Assembly (NCBI RefSeq): GCF_900114325.1
Contig: NZ_FOSR01000016.1
Span: forward strand, 1-64,000
From: Rhodanobacter glycinis
Lineage (GTDB): Bacteria; Pseudomonadota; Gammaproteobacteria; Xanthomonadales; Rhodanobacteraceae
Reading direction: 5' to 3'
DNA length: 64,000 bases
Shown: positions 6,121 through 17,054 of the stretch, piece after piece
Layout of the letters: each line of letters opens with the position of its first letter
Position numbering within the stretch: the stretch's first letter is position 1
Made by a program: the position numbers and the translations under genes
The notes under the pieces: model-generated
What the model was told of the DNA's origin: nothing
What the model saw: only the letters and a program-made list of their open reading frames with translations
The model's database searches: none

Positions 6121-6792
6121 TTACTCCTCGTCCGCCGGCAACGCTGGCACGGCGCCTTGGTCGACGGCGAGCTGGCTGGCGAGCAGGGCGACCTGGGTGC
6201 GGTTGTTCACGCCGAGCTTGCGCATGATTGCGGTCATGTGCGCTTTCACGGTGGCTTCGGAAACGCCGAGGTCCCAGGCGATCTGCTTGTTGAGCAGGCC
6301 TTCGGCGATCATGGTGAGCACGCGGAATTGCTGCGGCGTCAGTGCGGCGATGCGCGCGGCGGCGTCGGCTTCGTCCGGTTGCAGCGGGGCGTGGCCGCCA
6401 AGCAGTTGCGGCGGCAGCCAGGTGTCGCCGTCGAGCACGCGGCGGATGGCTTCGGCGATGGTGCTGCCGTCGGTGGATTTGGGAATGTAGGCGGCCGCGC
6501 CGTGGGCCAGCGCGCGGCGGGCCACGGTGGCTTCCTCGTGGCCGGATACCACGATGATCGGCAGCCCCGGGTACTGGCCGCGGATGTGCGCCAGCGCGGA
6601 ATAGCCACGGGCACCGGGCATGTGCAGATCCAGCAACAGCAGATCGGCGTCGGGATACTGTTCGATCAGCCCCATCAGGTTGTGCACGTCGTCGGCGCAG
6701 TGCACCCGCGCCTGCGGCAGCGCGCCGAGCACGGCGCGTTGCAGGGCATCGCGGAACAGCGGGTGATCGTCGGCAATCAGTACGTCGGACAT
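6121..6792 (-). CDS. NarL/LuxR-type response regulator, CrbR/ErdR-like, 223 aa
   Basis: A receiver domain opens the protein (VLIADDHPLFRDAL, phosphoacceptor Asp in LLLLDLHMPGARGYSAL, Lys in YIPKS). A LuxR-type helix-turn-helix follows (LTPQQFRVLTMIAEGLLNKQ, then GVSEATVKAHMTAIMRKLG). It lies directly downstream of acs on the same strand. In Pseudomonas and Vibrio, ErdR/CrbR regulators of this kind, driven by the CrbS kinase, activate acetyl-CoA synthetase, so the same role is inferred. No sensor kinase gene is in the window. The start at 6792 gives the standard receiver N-terminus MSDVLIADD. Confidence 0.85.
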   Translation of the reverse strand: MSDVLIADDHPLFRDALQRAVLGALPQARVHCADDVHNLMGLIEQYPDADLLLLDLHMPGARGYSALAHIRGQYPGLPIIVVSGHEEATVARRALAHGAAAYIPKSTDGSTIAEAIRRVLDGDTWLPPQLLGGHAPLQPDEADAAARIAALTPQQFRVLTMIAEGLLNKQIAWDLGVSEATVKAHMTAIMRKLGVNNRTQVALLASQLAVDQGAVPALPADEE

Positions 6793-6810
6793 GGTTTTCG
6801 CCAAAACTGC

Positions 6811-6883
6811 AGGAGCGCACCCTGTGCGCGATGCTCTTTTCTGCATCATTGGGCACAAGCATCGCGCACAGGGTGCGCTCCTA
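6811..6883. repeat. REPIN, family A, copy 1
   Basis: Two inverted 24-bp arms, AGGAGCGCACCCTGTGCGCG plus ATGC and its complement, flank a 24-nt spacer. Each arm is itself palindromic (GCGCACcctGTGCGC). The element lies between acs and the regulator gene, and the same unit recurs at 37420-37490. This is the structure of REP doublets (REPINs) mobilised in trans by RAYT transposases. Confidence 0.9.
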
Positions 6884-6893
6884 CACGGTTACC

Positions 6894-8834
<1,941 letters not shown>

Positions 8835-8968
8835 GCTTGCCTCCTGCTGGCGGAATGATGGGCAGAGCGCAGCGGCAGCGCGAGGCGTCGCGCACGGCGC
8901 GGAGATACATGGTCGTCGATCGAGTGTAGCGGTTGGCCGATGGGGTGGGCACTGGTGGCTGTTCGACT

Positions 8969-8987
8969 TTGGTCGAGTCTCGACCAA
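8969..8987. promoter_or_regulatory. 19-bp palindrome between acs and the porin gene
   Basis: A perfect inverted repeat, TTGGTCGA-GTC-TCGACCAA, in the 224-bp divergent intergenic region. It is placed to affect both acs and the porin gene and is a candidate binding site for the adjacent response regulator. Inferred from symmetry and position only. Confidence 0.45.
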
Positions 8988-9058
8988 TGGCCAATAGGCG
9001 CGTGCAAGCCGGCGCGCCCATGCTCGGACCGCATTTGACCCGGGGAGACAACCAGCTC

Positions 9059-10474
9059 ATGAATTCGCCCAGCCCACGCCGTCGCGTTCGCGCGCTCGCC
9101 TTCGGCATCGCCTGTGCCCTGAGCCTGCCGCTTGCCGCACAGGCGCAGACATCCGGTAGCACCAGCGGCAACGTCAGCGCGCGCGAACAACAACTCGAAC
9201 AGCGCGTCGATCAGCTGGAACAGGAGCTGGCCCAGCTCAAGGGCATGATCCAGGCACAGAAGACGGCGCAACCGGCGCCCGCCGCCGCGCCGGCCGCCCA
9301 GGCACAGAACGTGGCGGCAGCGCCCGCTTCGGCCAAGCCGGTGTTCACCAGCGCGCCGGGCGTGTCGGTGGCGCTGCACGGGTTTATCAACGCCAGCGCC
9401 TTCAGCCAGAACAAGAGCTTCACCTACGGCAACGGCCAGAACGCCTTGTTCCCGGTGCCGGGTTCGCAAGGCTCGCTCAGCGGCGTGGACGTACGCAACA
9501 CGCGCTTCTGGCTCGACTTCAGCGGCGCCAAGTTTGCCGGTGACTGGGTCGGCGGTGGCCGCATCGAGATGGACTTCTTCGGCGGCTTCAACGGTACCGG
9601 GGCCTACAGCCGGCAGCAGATCACCCCTCGTCTGCGCCAGGCCTACATGGACCTGACCAACCCGCTCACCGGCACCACCATCCGCATCGGCCAGCAGTGG
9701 GACCTGATGTTCCCGCTGAACTCGCCGACCTCGCTGGCGCATATCGCGTTCCCGCTGGGCTTTGCCAGCGGCTATGGCGGCTGGCGCTTCCCCGGCATCG
9801 TGTGGATGCAGGATCTCAACCATGGTTCCAGCGGACCGGCCTGGCGCCTGGACCTGGGCGCGTTTGACGGTTCGTGGAGCGGTCCGGGCAACAACGTCAA
9901 TTACCTGTCCGCCGGCAACGCCGGGTTCCGTCCGCAGGTGGAAGCGCGGCTGAGCGTGAAGGACAAGAACTGGCTGGTCTATGGCGCCGGGCATTACAGC
10001 CGGATCGATCTGAGAGGCGTGGGTGGTGATGCGCCGACACCGATCAAGTCCGACCTGAAGAGCACCGGCTACGAGATTGGCGGCAGCTGGAAGCCCGGTC
10101 CGTGGGACTTCAAGGGCGTGGCCTATACCGGCCGTGCGCTGGGCGAGATCTTCGGCGCCATGTCGCAGTTCGGCGATATCCAGGAAAGCGGCGGCTTCGT
10201 GCAGGGTGGTTACCACTTCACGCCGAACTGGAGCCTGTACGCGTTCTACGCCTACGCCAGCCCGGACAACAACGACGTGATCCGCTGGCTCGGCCATGGT
10301 TCCACCGGTCTGCTGAAAAACCGCCAGGCCGCGTTGAGCCTGCAATACGCCGCCGGTGCCTACGAACTGGGCGTGGAGCTGCTGCACGACAAGCTCGACT
10401 CCACCAGCAACGGCATCGATCGCAAGACCACCACCGGCAACCAGGTCAGCCTGAACGCGCTGTACCACTTCTGA
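9059..10474 (+). CDS. DcaP-like outer-membrane porin with N-terminal coiled coil, 471 aa
   Basis: A signal peptide (ALAFGIACALSLPLAAQAQ) is followed by a heptad-type coiled coil (about residues 43-65, REQQLEQRVDQLEQELAQLK). An Ala/Pro linker comes next, then a beta-barrel rich in alternating aromatic residues that ends in LNALYHF, with the C-terminal Phe of outer-membrane barrels. This order matches DcaP-like trimeric porins, which take up organic acids. Divergence from acs and linkage to satP suggest that it passes acetate or another small carboxylate, though the substrate cannot be read from sequence. Confidence 0.85.
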   Translation: MNSPSPRRRVRALAFGIACALSLPLAAQAQTSGSTSGNVSAREQQLEQRVDQLEQELAQLKGMIQAQKTAQPAPAAAPAAQAQNVAAAPASAKPVFTSAPGVSVALHGFINASAFSQNKSFTYGNGQNALFPVPGSQGSLSGVDVRNTRFWLDFSGAKFAGDWVGGGRIEMDFFGGFNGTGAYSRQQITPRLRQAYMDLTNPLTGTTIRIGQQWDLMFPLNSPTSLAHIAFPLGFASGYGGWRFPGIVWMQDLNHGSSGPAWRLDLGAFDGSWSGPGNNVNYLSAGNAGFRPQVEARLSVKDKNWLVYGAGHYSRIDLRGVGGDAPTPIKSDLKSTGYEIGGSWKPGPWDFKGVAYTGRALGEIFGAMSQFGDIQESGGFVQGGYHFTPNWSLYAFYAYASPDNNDVIRWLGHGSTGLLKNRQAALSLQYAAGAYELGVELLHDKLDSTSNGIDRKTTTGNQVSLNALYHF

Positions 10475-10482
10475 GCCTGACG

Positions 10483-10500
10483 GCGGCGCTTCGGCGCCGC
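10483..10500 (+). terminator. Hairpin after the porin gene
   Basis: A perfect 7-bp GC stem (GCGGCGC/GCGCCGC) with a stable TTCG tetraloop lies nine bases after the porin stop codon. No T-run follows, so it may be an attenuator or mRNA-stabilising hairpin instead of a full intrinsic terminator. Confidence 0.5.
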
Positions 10501-10626
10501 TGTCCATTCCACTTGAAGCAGCGGGCCTGCCCGCGATGACACGAGCCGAGCGCGGCGCGTGGATGGCTCGCCGCGCGCGCTGGAGACGGCTTCCATACCG
10601 CCATCCGACCACCTGGGGACACCACG

Positions 10627-11205
10627 ATGAGCGATGCAACCTCGCAAGTGAAGTTTTCCAATCCGGCGCCCCTGGGGCTGGCCGGGTTCGCACTGACCAC
10701 CTGGCTGCTCAGCATGATCAATGCCGGCTGGTTCAGCGGTGAATCGATGGGCCTGGTGCTGGCCGTGGCGCTGGCCTACGGCGGCACCGCGCAGGCCATT
10801 GCCGGCATCATGGAACTGCCGCGCGGCAACACCTTCGGCGCTACCGCCTTCCTCAGTTACGGCGCCTTCTGGTGGTCGTTCGCGCTGTTCGTGCTGTTCC
10901 TGCACGGCAAGGTGCCGGAGGTTTTCGTCGGCTGGTACCTGTTCCTGTGGGGCGTGTTCACCTTCTACATGTGGCTGGCCTCGCTTCGTGCGGCGCGCGC
11001 GCTGCAGCTGATCTTCCTGGCGTTGTGGATCACCTTCTTCCTGCTCGCGGCGGGTGAATGGACGGGCATCGCCGGGGTGCACCAGGCCGGTGGTTACATG
11101 GGTCTGCTGACGGCGGTGCTGGCGTTCTATCTGTCGGCGGCGGAAGTCATCAACGAGTCGCACCAGCGTACGGTGTTGCCGGTAGGGGCACCGCGCTCGG
11201 CGTGA
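10627..11205 (+). CDS. satP: Acetate permease of the GPR1/FUN34/YaaH (SatP) family, 192 aa
   Basis: A six-span inner-membrane transporter. The family signature N-P-A-P-L-G-L occurs at residues 12-18, followed by AGFALTTWLLSMINAGW; GGTAQAIAGIMELPRGNTFG matches the second conserved region. SatP proteins carry acetate and succinate with protons. The gene lies downstream of the porin on the same strand, about 150 bp away, and completes a porin, permease and synthetase route for acetate. Length matches the family. Confidence 0.92.
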   Translation: MSDATSQVKFSNPAPLGLAGFALTTWLLSMINAGWFSGESMGLVLAVALAYGGTAQAIAGIMELPRGNTFGATAFLSYGAFWWSFALFVLFLHGKVPEVFVGWYLFLWGVFTFYMWLASLRAARALQLIFLALWITFFLLAAGEWTGIAGVHQAGGYMGLLTAVLAFYLSAAEVINESHQRTVLPVGAPRSA

Positions 11206-11214
11206 CCGCTTCCC

Positions 11215-11314
11215 GGCCTCCCCCTGCGACCGAAGGAAGTCCCTTGGGGCAAGCAAGGGGAGGCGCAACACGGACGCCCTCCCCTGTTCCGCAGGGGAGG
11301 GTTGGGGTGGGGTA
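11215..11314. repeat. C-rich hairpin repeat, copy 1
   Basis: Contains CCCTCCCCTG-TTCC-GCAGGGGAGGG (11278-11302) preceded by a related CTCCCCCTGC unit and followed by GGGTTGGGGTGGGG. The same family appears near 21331-21458, 53525-53569 and 60790-60830. It lies just after satP and may end transcription. Confidence 0.75.
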
Positions 11315-11372
11315 AAACACGTTGCTTCAAGGTGTCGCCCATCCTGAGACAAGCCCGTTGCACACTGGCGGA

Positions 11373-12455
11373 ATGAACGGGTTTCCCCACGCACACAAGG
11401 GTCGCGGCGCGGCTTCCAATCCGGAGGGGCGCTTCGAGTCGATTCGGCATCATGCCGAGGATGACGGCTGGCAGAGCCTGCTGCTCGACGAGGACGCGCC
11501 GCGGCCACGTACCGAAGTGACCGACGAGCGCGCGAAGAGCGTCATCACCCGCAACGACTCGCCCGACATCGCCTTCGACCAGGCGCTGAATCCGTATCGC
11601 GGTTGCGAGCACGGCTGCATTTATTGTTTCGCGCGGCCATCGCACAGCTATCTCAATCTTTCGCCCGGGCTGGATTTCGAGACGAAGATCCGCGCCAAGG
11701 GCAACCTCGCCGAGGTGCTGCGTGCCGAACTGGCGAAGCCGGGCTACGTGCCGAAACCGATCAACATCGGCAGCAATACCGATCCGTACCAGCCGATCGA
11801 AAAACAGTGGCGGCTGACTCGCGCCGCGCTGGAAGTGCTGGCCGAGTGCAAGCACCCGTGCACCATCGTCACCAAGAATGCGCTGGTCGAACGCGATCTC
11901 GACATCCTCGCTCCGATGGCGCGCGACAAGCTGGTGCAGGTCTTCGTTTCGGTGAATTCGCTGGACAACCATCTCGCCGCGAAACTGGAACCGCGCGCCA
12001 GCGCACCGCACCGGCGCATCAAGGCGATTCGCACGTTGACCGACGCAGGTGTGCCGGTCGGCGTGCTGGTGGCGCCGATCATCCCCGCGCTCAACGACAA
12101 GGACATGGAAGCGGTGCTGGAACGCGCCGCCGACGCCGGTGCGCGCAGTGCCGGCTACACCACGCTGCGGCTTCCATGGGAATTGAAAGCACTATTCCGC
12201 GAATGGCTGGCGCTGCACGCGCCGCAGCGCGCGGAGCACGTGATGAGCCTGGTGCAGCAGATGAACGGTGGTCGCGACTACGACAGCGACTTCCGCACCC
12301 GCATGCACGGCCAGGGCGTCTTCGCCGATCTGCTGCGCAAACGCTTCGAGGTCGCCTGCCGCCGCCACGGTTTCGCCCGCGCCCGCGAGTCGCGGCTGGA
12401 TACCTCGCACTTCGTACCGCCGCGCAAACCGTCGCCGCAGGGCGAGTTGTTCTGA
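11373..12455 (+). CDS. PA0069-family radical SAM protein, 360 aa
   Basis: A radical S-adenosylmethionine enzyme with the cluster motif Cys-x3-Cys-x2-Cys in NPYRGCEHGCIYCFARP. INIGSNTDPYQPIE and VTKNALVERDLDIL are characteristic of this family. PA0069 proteins resemble DNA spore photoproduct lyases in fold, but their substrate is unknown. The family usually begins near MNGFPHAHKGRGAA, so the ATG at 11373 is preferred over an upstream in-frame start. It is convergent with the Septu-like genes. Confidence 0.87.
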   Translation: MNGFPHAHKGRGAASNPEGRFESIRHHAEDDGWQSLLLDEDAPRPRTEVTDERAKSVITRNDSPDIAFDQALNPYRGCEHGCIYCFARPSHSYLNLSPGLDFETKIRAKGNLAEVLRAELAKPGYVPKPINIGSNTDPYQPIEKQWRLTRAALEVLAECKHPCTIVTKNALVERDLDILAPMARDKLVQVFVSVNSLDNHLAAKLEPRASAPHRRIKAIRTLTDAGVPVGVLVAPIIPALNDKDMEAVLERAADAGARSAGYTTLRLPWELKALFREWLALHAPQRAEHVMSLVQQMNGGRDYDSDFRTRMHGQGVFADLLRKRFEVACRRHGFARARESRLDTSHFVPPRKPSPQGELF

Positions 12456-12479
12456 TGTGATGCCTCGTGCCCGGGACAC

Positions 12480-13310
12480 TCAGCCTTGGAAATTGTTCTG
12501 ACGCAGGTATTGCTCGGCGGCTTGGCCGATTTGCAATCTGATCGTGGTGAAGAATCCGGGCCAAGGACGTTGGAGGTAGCTCTTTGCGAGATTGGCCAAG
12601 CCTTGTTGAGCGTTGAACCCTTTGTCGCGCTGCTGCTTCTTGGCTCTCTCGATAGCGCGTACCACCACAAGGCGAGCGCGCATGAGTCGATTGCAGTTGA
12701 GGTTGAGCATGTCGATGGTGTGCTTGACCAAATCGAACGTGCTGGCGTGATGATTGTCCGGCGCCGGTGGTGCATTGCCACAGGCAACGTCATCTGGTTC
12801 GATCGAGCCGTCCGATGCGTTTACTTTGAAGAGGCACGGGAAGGCAAAAATCTGCTGCGGGTCGAGGATCCATCCGGCGCAGTCGGCGGTGAGCGCACCA
12901 GACTGGACTTGCCTGTCTTTGTAGGCATCACAGCTGAGGTTTTCAGGGAGCGGTTTCAGGAAGTATGTCGGATCGCTAAGCGCTGATTGGCTGCCGCCAC
13001 TGCAGACGGCAAGCATGTTGCCCCAGTCCAACGCCCAGTTGTGTGCGGCATTCACATCCGACTTGGGATGAAAGTGCTCGATGCGACACTTCAACGGATC
13101 GTAGCCGCCGATGTCGATTTCGCAGTACGCGCAGAGACCACCTTGATCAGTGAGCACCCTGTCACGGCAATCGGTGTATGCCATCTGGCCGCCCCAGTGT
13201 GCGTCATTACGCATGGCTTCCCACGTGCCTGCCGGCACGGCGTTTCGATATGTGGCCAAAGATGCGGGCTCTTGTCCCTTGCGGACCCGCTTCACGCTTG
13301 TTGCTCCCAC
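12480..13310 (-). CDS. ptuB: PtuB-like HNH endonuclease of a Septu-type defence system, 276 aa
   Basis: The central part has the pattern of TIGR02646-type HNH nucleases: LCAYCEIDI with a zinc CxxC, RIEHFHPKSD with the catalytic His pair, then NWALDWGNMLAVCSGG. The rest of the protein is helical. The start overlaps the end of the upstream ATPase gene by 19 bases, so the two are co-translated. Paired with such an ATPase, this is the effector nuclease of Septu systems, which stop phage infection. A related pair serves retron Ec78, but no reverse transcriptase gene is next to this one. Confidence 0.85.
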   Translation of the reverse strand: MGATSVKRVRKGQEPASLATYRNAVPAGTWEAMRNDAHWGGQMAYTDCRDRVLTDQGGLCAYCEIDIGGYDPLKCRIEHFHPKSDVNAAHNWALDWGNMLAVCSGGSQSALSDPTYFLKPLPENLSCDAYKDRQVQSGALTADCAGWILDPQQIFAFPCLFKVNASDGSIEPDDVACGNAPPAPDNHHASTFDLVKHTIDMLNLNCNRLMRARLVVVRAIERAKKQQRDKGFNAQQGLANLAKSYLQRPWPGFFTTIRLQIGQAAEQYLRQNNFQG

Positions 13311-14656
13311 TCCTTGTTTTCGATCAGAAGGTCGGCTTCGAGCAGTGCGGGCTCTTCGCCTTGATAGCGCTGATCGAGCCTCTTTCGCAGACCCAGCGCT
13401 TCATCGGTCTTCCACTGGCCGTCATCTACCAGTTTCAAGTACCGGCGCAATTCTTTCGTAGCGAGGTTGTGCTCTGGCCGTGGATCAACGCCGAATACGC
13501 TTTCAAGAAGGCGTCCGGCCTCCGCGCCTTCCGTGCCTGCGGGAGCTGCCATCACGCCATCGCTGGTCAGGATGCGCAAGGACTCTGCCGGAACGGTCGT
13601 AGCCACTTGGGGGCTGTGTGTGGTGACAATGAACTGGATGCACGGAAACGCCTCGCGCAACGACCCCAACACAGTTTGTTGCCATGACGGATGGAGGTGC
13701 ATGTCCACTTCGTCGATCAGTACGATGCCATTGGTCCGGCTTGTGGCATATGGGCCGAGATTGGGGTTGAGCTTGACCATGCGGAAGGCAATGTCAGCCA
13801 CGAGCGTCAGCATGCTGCGGATGCCGTCGCTGAGCATGCCCACGGGAAGCTCGCCATGATCGGGGTGGCTGGCTACCAGTTCCTGCAGATCAAGACTGAA
13901 GTCGAGATGGCTCCAGCCCGAGGGTTTCAGGCAGCAGTCGGTTGCCTTGCGCACGGCTTCGATGGCGTCATCGGCACTGGATGGCAAAGCTTCGCGCAGG
14001 CCTTGCAACACCTTCTGCTGGTGCTCCAGCGCACTGATGCTCCAGTAGCGAAACCAGTCCGCCATCAAGCGGAAGTCCGAACCGGATTCCAGACAGTGCG
14101 TGTAGCCAACCATGCGCGAGGTCCGTGGAAGCTTCTTGTAGGGAAGTCGACGGAGATTCCACAGTCGATCCGTGGGGTAGTAGGCAACCAGTGGCAGGCA
14201 GGTGCCAGTGGCTTGTGTCTCGGCCTCCTGTCGCACCTGGTCTTGTAGCGCTTTGCCCCATGCTGTGAGCGCAAGAGCGTCCTTGCGCGTGGTGCGTGCC
14301 TTACGGCCGGCAAGTTGGCGACTCCAAGTCGCGGGCTGGAAATCCACCACACCATTGGCTGTCAGCACGACGCCCCCTTTGGCCCATTCCATGGTATTGC
14401 CGATCCCGGTGGGTAGCTTGCGGACGTCGTCTTGCGCAAAAGCGTGGTCTACACCTTCGTCAAATGCACTGACAAAAGGCCCCAACGCCGTGGCCACGGC
14501 ATTCAAGACGGCCGTCTTGCCTTGGCCGTTATTGGCTACGAGTACTGTCAGCTGCGGGTGAAACGGCACGTTGAGTTTGGCAAAGCAGCGATAATTGGTA
14601 AGCCTGAGCGTGTCAATACGCAAGCTTGCGTTTGGTGGTGGTGTGGTGGACTGCAT
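13292..14656 (-). CDS. ptuA: PtuA-like AAA/ABC-type ATPase of a Septu-type defence system, 454 aa
   Basis: The start LRIDTLRLTNYRCFAKL is typical of SMC-like and OLD-like ATPases. Walker A is ANNGQGKT (residues 41-48). The ABC signature is LSDGIRSML, Walker B is GIVLIDEVDMHLHP, and the switch histidine is in IVTTHSPQV. These motifs, the length and the overlapping HNH nuclease gene match PtuA, which binds PtuB and restrains it until infection. Codon use is less GC-biased than in neighbouring core genes, consistent with acquisition. Confidence 0.85.
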   Translation of the reverse strand: MQSTTPPPNASLRIDTLRLTNYRCFAKLNVPFHPQLTVLVANNGQGKTAVLNAVATALGPFVSAFDEGVDHAFAQDDVRKLPTGIGNTMEWAKGGVVLTANGVVDFQPATWSRQLAGRKARTTRKDALALTAWGKALQDQVRQEAETQATGTCLPLVAYYPTDRLWNLRRLPYKKLPRTSRMVGYTHCLESGSDFRLMADWFRYWSISALEHQQKVLQGLREALPSSADDAIEAVRKATDCCLKPSGWSHLDFSLDLQELVASHPDHGELPVGMLSDGIRSMLTLVADIAFRMVKLNPNLGPYATSRTNGIVLIDEVDMHLHPSWQQTVLGSLREAFPCIQFIVTTHSPQVATTVPAESLRILTSDGVMAAPAGTEGAEAGRLLESVFGVDPRPEHNLATKELRRYLKLVDDGQWKTDEALGLRKRLDQRYQGEEPALLEADLLIENKEWEQQA

Positions 14657-14856
14657 GGCGGTCTGCTTGCCTTGGCCGGCGAATGGACTTGTTGAATCCT
14701 AAGGCTTTCGGTTATTGATTGTTGAGCCTTTCGACAGGTTGATTTTAGAGGCATTGCACAAATGGTCAGAGTTTGGCATCCAAGATCATCGCTTCGGGCC
14801 AGCGTTCGTCGTGGTATTGGGTGCCTGGTAACGAGTGGTGAGGTGATCGAATCGAG

Positions 14857-16764
14857 TTACAAATCGATCCGCGCGCCGATCTCGATCAACCGGCGCGGCG
14901 GGATGCCGTAATACGTGGTCGCCGGGGTGGCGTTGCGGGCCATGTAGGCGAACAGCCGGGCGCGCCAGCGGGCCATGTGGTACGACTTGTCATCGTCGGC
15001 TTTCACCTCGTCGTGGCCTATGAACCACACCACCTTGTCCGCTTCCAGCGTGGGGTCGAGCTTGAGCTGGCGCAGGCGCGCAGGTACGTCGATGGATTCG
15101 GCGAAGCCGAAGCGCAGCGTCACCCGCCAGAAACCGTGCGCCAGTTCCTCCAGCTCGCTGCGTTCGTCGCCGCGGGTGCGCGGCTGGTCCAGGCCATCGA
15201 CGGTGAGCACCACGTTGCGTTCGTGCAGCACATGGTTGTGCTCCACGTTGTGGCGCAGCGCCTGCGGCACCCATTGGCCGTCACCGGTAAGGAAGACCGC
15301 GGTGCCGGGTGCCTGCAGCGGCGGGTCGTCCTGCTGGTGGTCGATGAAATCTTCCAGCTTCTCGCCCTCGGCATGCAGCTGGCGCTCCATCAGATGACGA
15401 CCGCGCCGCCATACCGTCATCACCACCATCATCACGATGGCCAGGGTGATCGGGAACCAGCCGCCGTTGGCGAGCTTCAGCGTATTGGCGCCGAAGAAGC
15501 TCGCATCGATGAACACGTAGACGATGCCGAAGGCCAGCAGGCGCGCCCAGCCCCATTGCCAGCGCATGCGCGCCACCACCAGCAGCAGCAAGGTGGTCAG
15601 CAGCATGGTGCCGCTCACCGCAATGCCGTAGGCACCGGCCAGTTTGTCCGAGCTGCGAAAGCCAAGTACCGCGATCATCACCGCCACGAACAGCAGGAAG
15701 TTCACCGTGGGCAGATAGATCTGACCTTCCATGTCGCCGGAGGTGTGTTCCACCCGCGAGCGCGGCAGATAGCCCAGCTGGATGCCCTGGCGCACCATCG
15801 AGAAGGTGCCGGAGATCACCGCCTGCGAGGCGATCACGGTGGCCGCGGTGGCCAGCACGATCATCGGATACAGCAACACGTGCGGCACCAGCGAAAAGAA
15901 CGGGTGTTGCGCGCCGGACGAATCTTGCAGCAGCTCCGCGCCCTGTCCGGCGTAGTTCAGCAGCAGTGCCGGTAGCGCCAGGCCAAACCACGACAGCCGG
16001 ATCGGGAAACTGCCGAAGTGGCCGATGTCGGCATACAACGCCTCGCCGCCGGTCATCACCAGCACCACCGCGCCGAGCGACGCGAAACCCTTGAAGCCGT
16101 TGTGCGCCATGTATTCCACGGCCCAGCGTGGATTGGCCGCGGCCACCACTTCCGGATGACGCAGCAGGCTGTACACGCCCAGCGCCGCCACACTCAGCAG
16201 CCATAGCGTCATCACCGGCCCGAACAGCGAGCCGACCAGGCTGCTGCCGCGTTTCTGCAGCGCGAACAACAACACGATGATGGTGGCGCCGATCGGCAGC
16301 ACCCATTGGCCGAAGGCCGGCGAGGCCAGTTTCAGGCCCTCCACCGCCGAGAGTACCGAGATGGCCGGAGTGATCACGCTGTCGCCGAAGAACAGGGCCG
16401 CGCCGGCCAGCCCCAGCATCACCACCCACCAGCAGGCACGCGAATTTTTGCGTACCGCGTTCCGCGCCAGCGCGGTCAACGCCATCATGCCGCCTTCGCC
16501 GTGGTTGTCCGCGCGCATCACGAACACCACGTACTTGATGCTCACCACCAGCACCAGCGCCCAGAACACCAGCGACAGCAGGCCGAGGATATTGTCGTGT
16601 CGCGGCGCGATGCCGCCCTTGCTGAAAGCCTGCTGCATGGAATACAGCGGGCTGGTGGCAATGTCGCCGAACACCACGCCGATCGCGCCCAGCAGAAGTT
16701 TCGGCAGCGCCGGCTTTTCGTCGGAACCGCTGCCGTCGTCTTCTTTGGGCTTTTCCGCTTCCAT
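14857..16764 (-). CDS. kup: Low-affinity potassium transporter Kup, 635 aa
   Basis: A proton-potassium symporter of the KUP/HAK family. The N-terminus after a short acidic leader reads LLLGAIGVVFGDIATSPLYS, the family hallmark, and GEGGMMALTALA follows. About twelve membrane spans fill the first 450 residues and a soluble C-terminal domain the remainder, with FGFAES near its middle. The ATG at 16764 removes an unlikely basic extension. The gene follows the Septu-like pair on the same strand with a 200-bp gap and is probably transcribed alone. Confidence 0.94.
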   Translation of the reverse strand: MEAEKPKEDDGSGSDEKPALPKLLLGAIGVVFGDIATSPLYSMQQAFSKGGIAPRHDNILGLLSLVFWALVLVVSIKYVVFVMRADNHGEGGMMALTALARNAVRKNSRACWWVVMLGLAGAALFFGDSVITPAISVLSAVEGLKLASPAFGQWVLPIGATIIVLLFALQKRGSSLVGSLFGPVMTLWLLSVAALGVYSLLRHPEVVAAANPRWAVEYMAHNGFKGFASLGAVVLVMTGGEALYADIGHFGSFPIRLSWFGLALPALLLNYAGQGAELLQDSSGAQHPFFSLVPHVLLYPMIVLATAATVIASQAVISGTFSMVRQGIQLGYLPRSRVEHTSGDMEGQIYLPTVNFLLFVAVMIAVLGFRSSDKLAGAYGIAVSGTMLLTTLLLLVVARMRWQWGWARLLAFGIVYVFIDASFFGANTLKLANGGWFPITLAIVMMVVMTVWRRGRHLMERQLHAEGEKLEDFIDHQQDDPPLQAPGTAVFLTGDGQWVPQALRHNVEHNHVLHERNVVLTVDGLDQPRTRGDERSELEELAHGFWRVTLRFGFAESIDVPARLRQLKLDPTLEADKVVWFIGHDEVKADDDKSYHMARWRARLFAYMARNATPATTYYGIPPRRLIEIGARIDL

Positions 16765-16936
16765 CGATGGCGGCCTCGTGGCGAGTGGATGCATGCATCC
16801 GTGCGACGGCAAGCGCTGCACGCGAATGCAAAACATGTGGCGGCCGGCGTGACCGGCGTGTGATTGCGGCCGTCGATGCGTCCCGGCGGCGGGTTTGCGG
16901 CCGGTTCAAAACCCGTCCTTTGTATAGGCGCAACGG

Positions 16937-17015
16937 TAGGAGCCAGCTCGCGGGCGATGCTGTTGTTTTCCGTTCGGGGAGCGAGAGCCAAAGCATCGCC
17001 CGCCAGCGGGCTCCT
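16937..17015. repeat. REPIN, family B, copy 1
   Basis: The left arm TAGGAGCCAGCTCGCGGGCG plus ATGC and the right arm GCATCGCCCGCCAGCGGGCT plus CCT are inverted across a 32-nt spacer. Related copies lie at 39070, 49961 and 56609. It sits between kup and the HAD gene. Confidence 0.88.
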
Positions 17016-17054
17016 TTGGAATGGTGGGGTTCTGGCGGGCTCCAGACAAAGCGC

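Noticed and set aside
12480-14856. A retron (reverse transcriptase plus ncRNA) with the PtuA/PtuB pair, as in Ec78
   Set aside because: No reverse transcriptase frame lies next to the pair on either side. The upstream 200 bp is too short, and kup follows.
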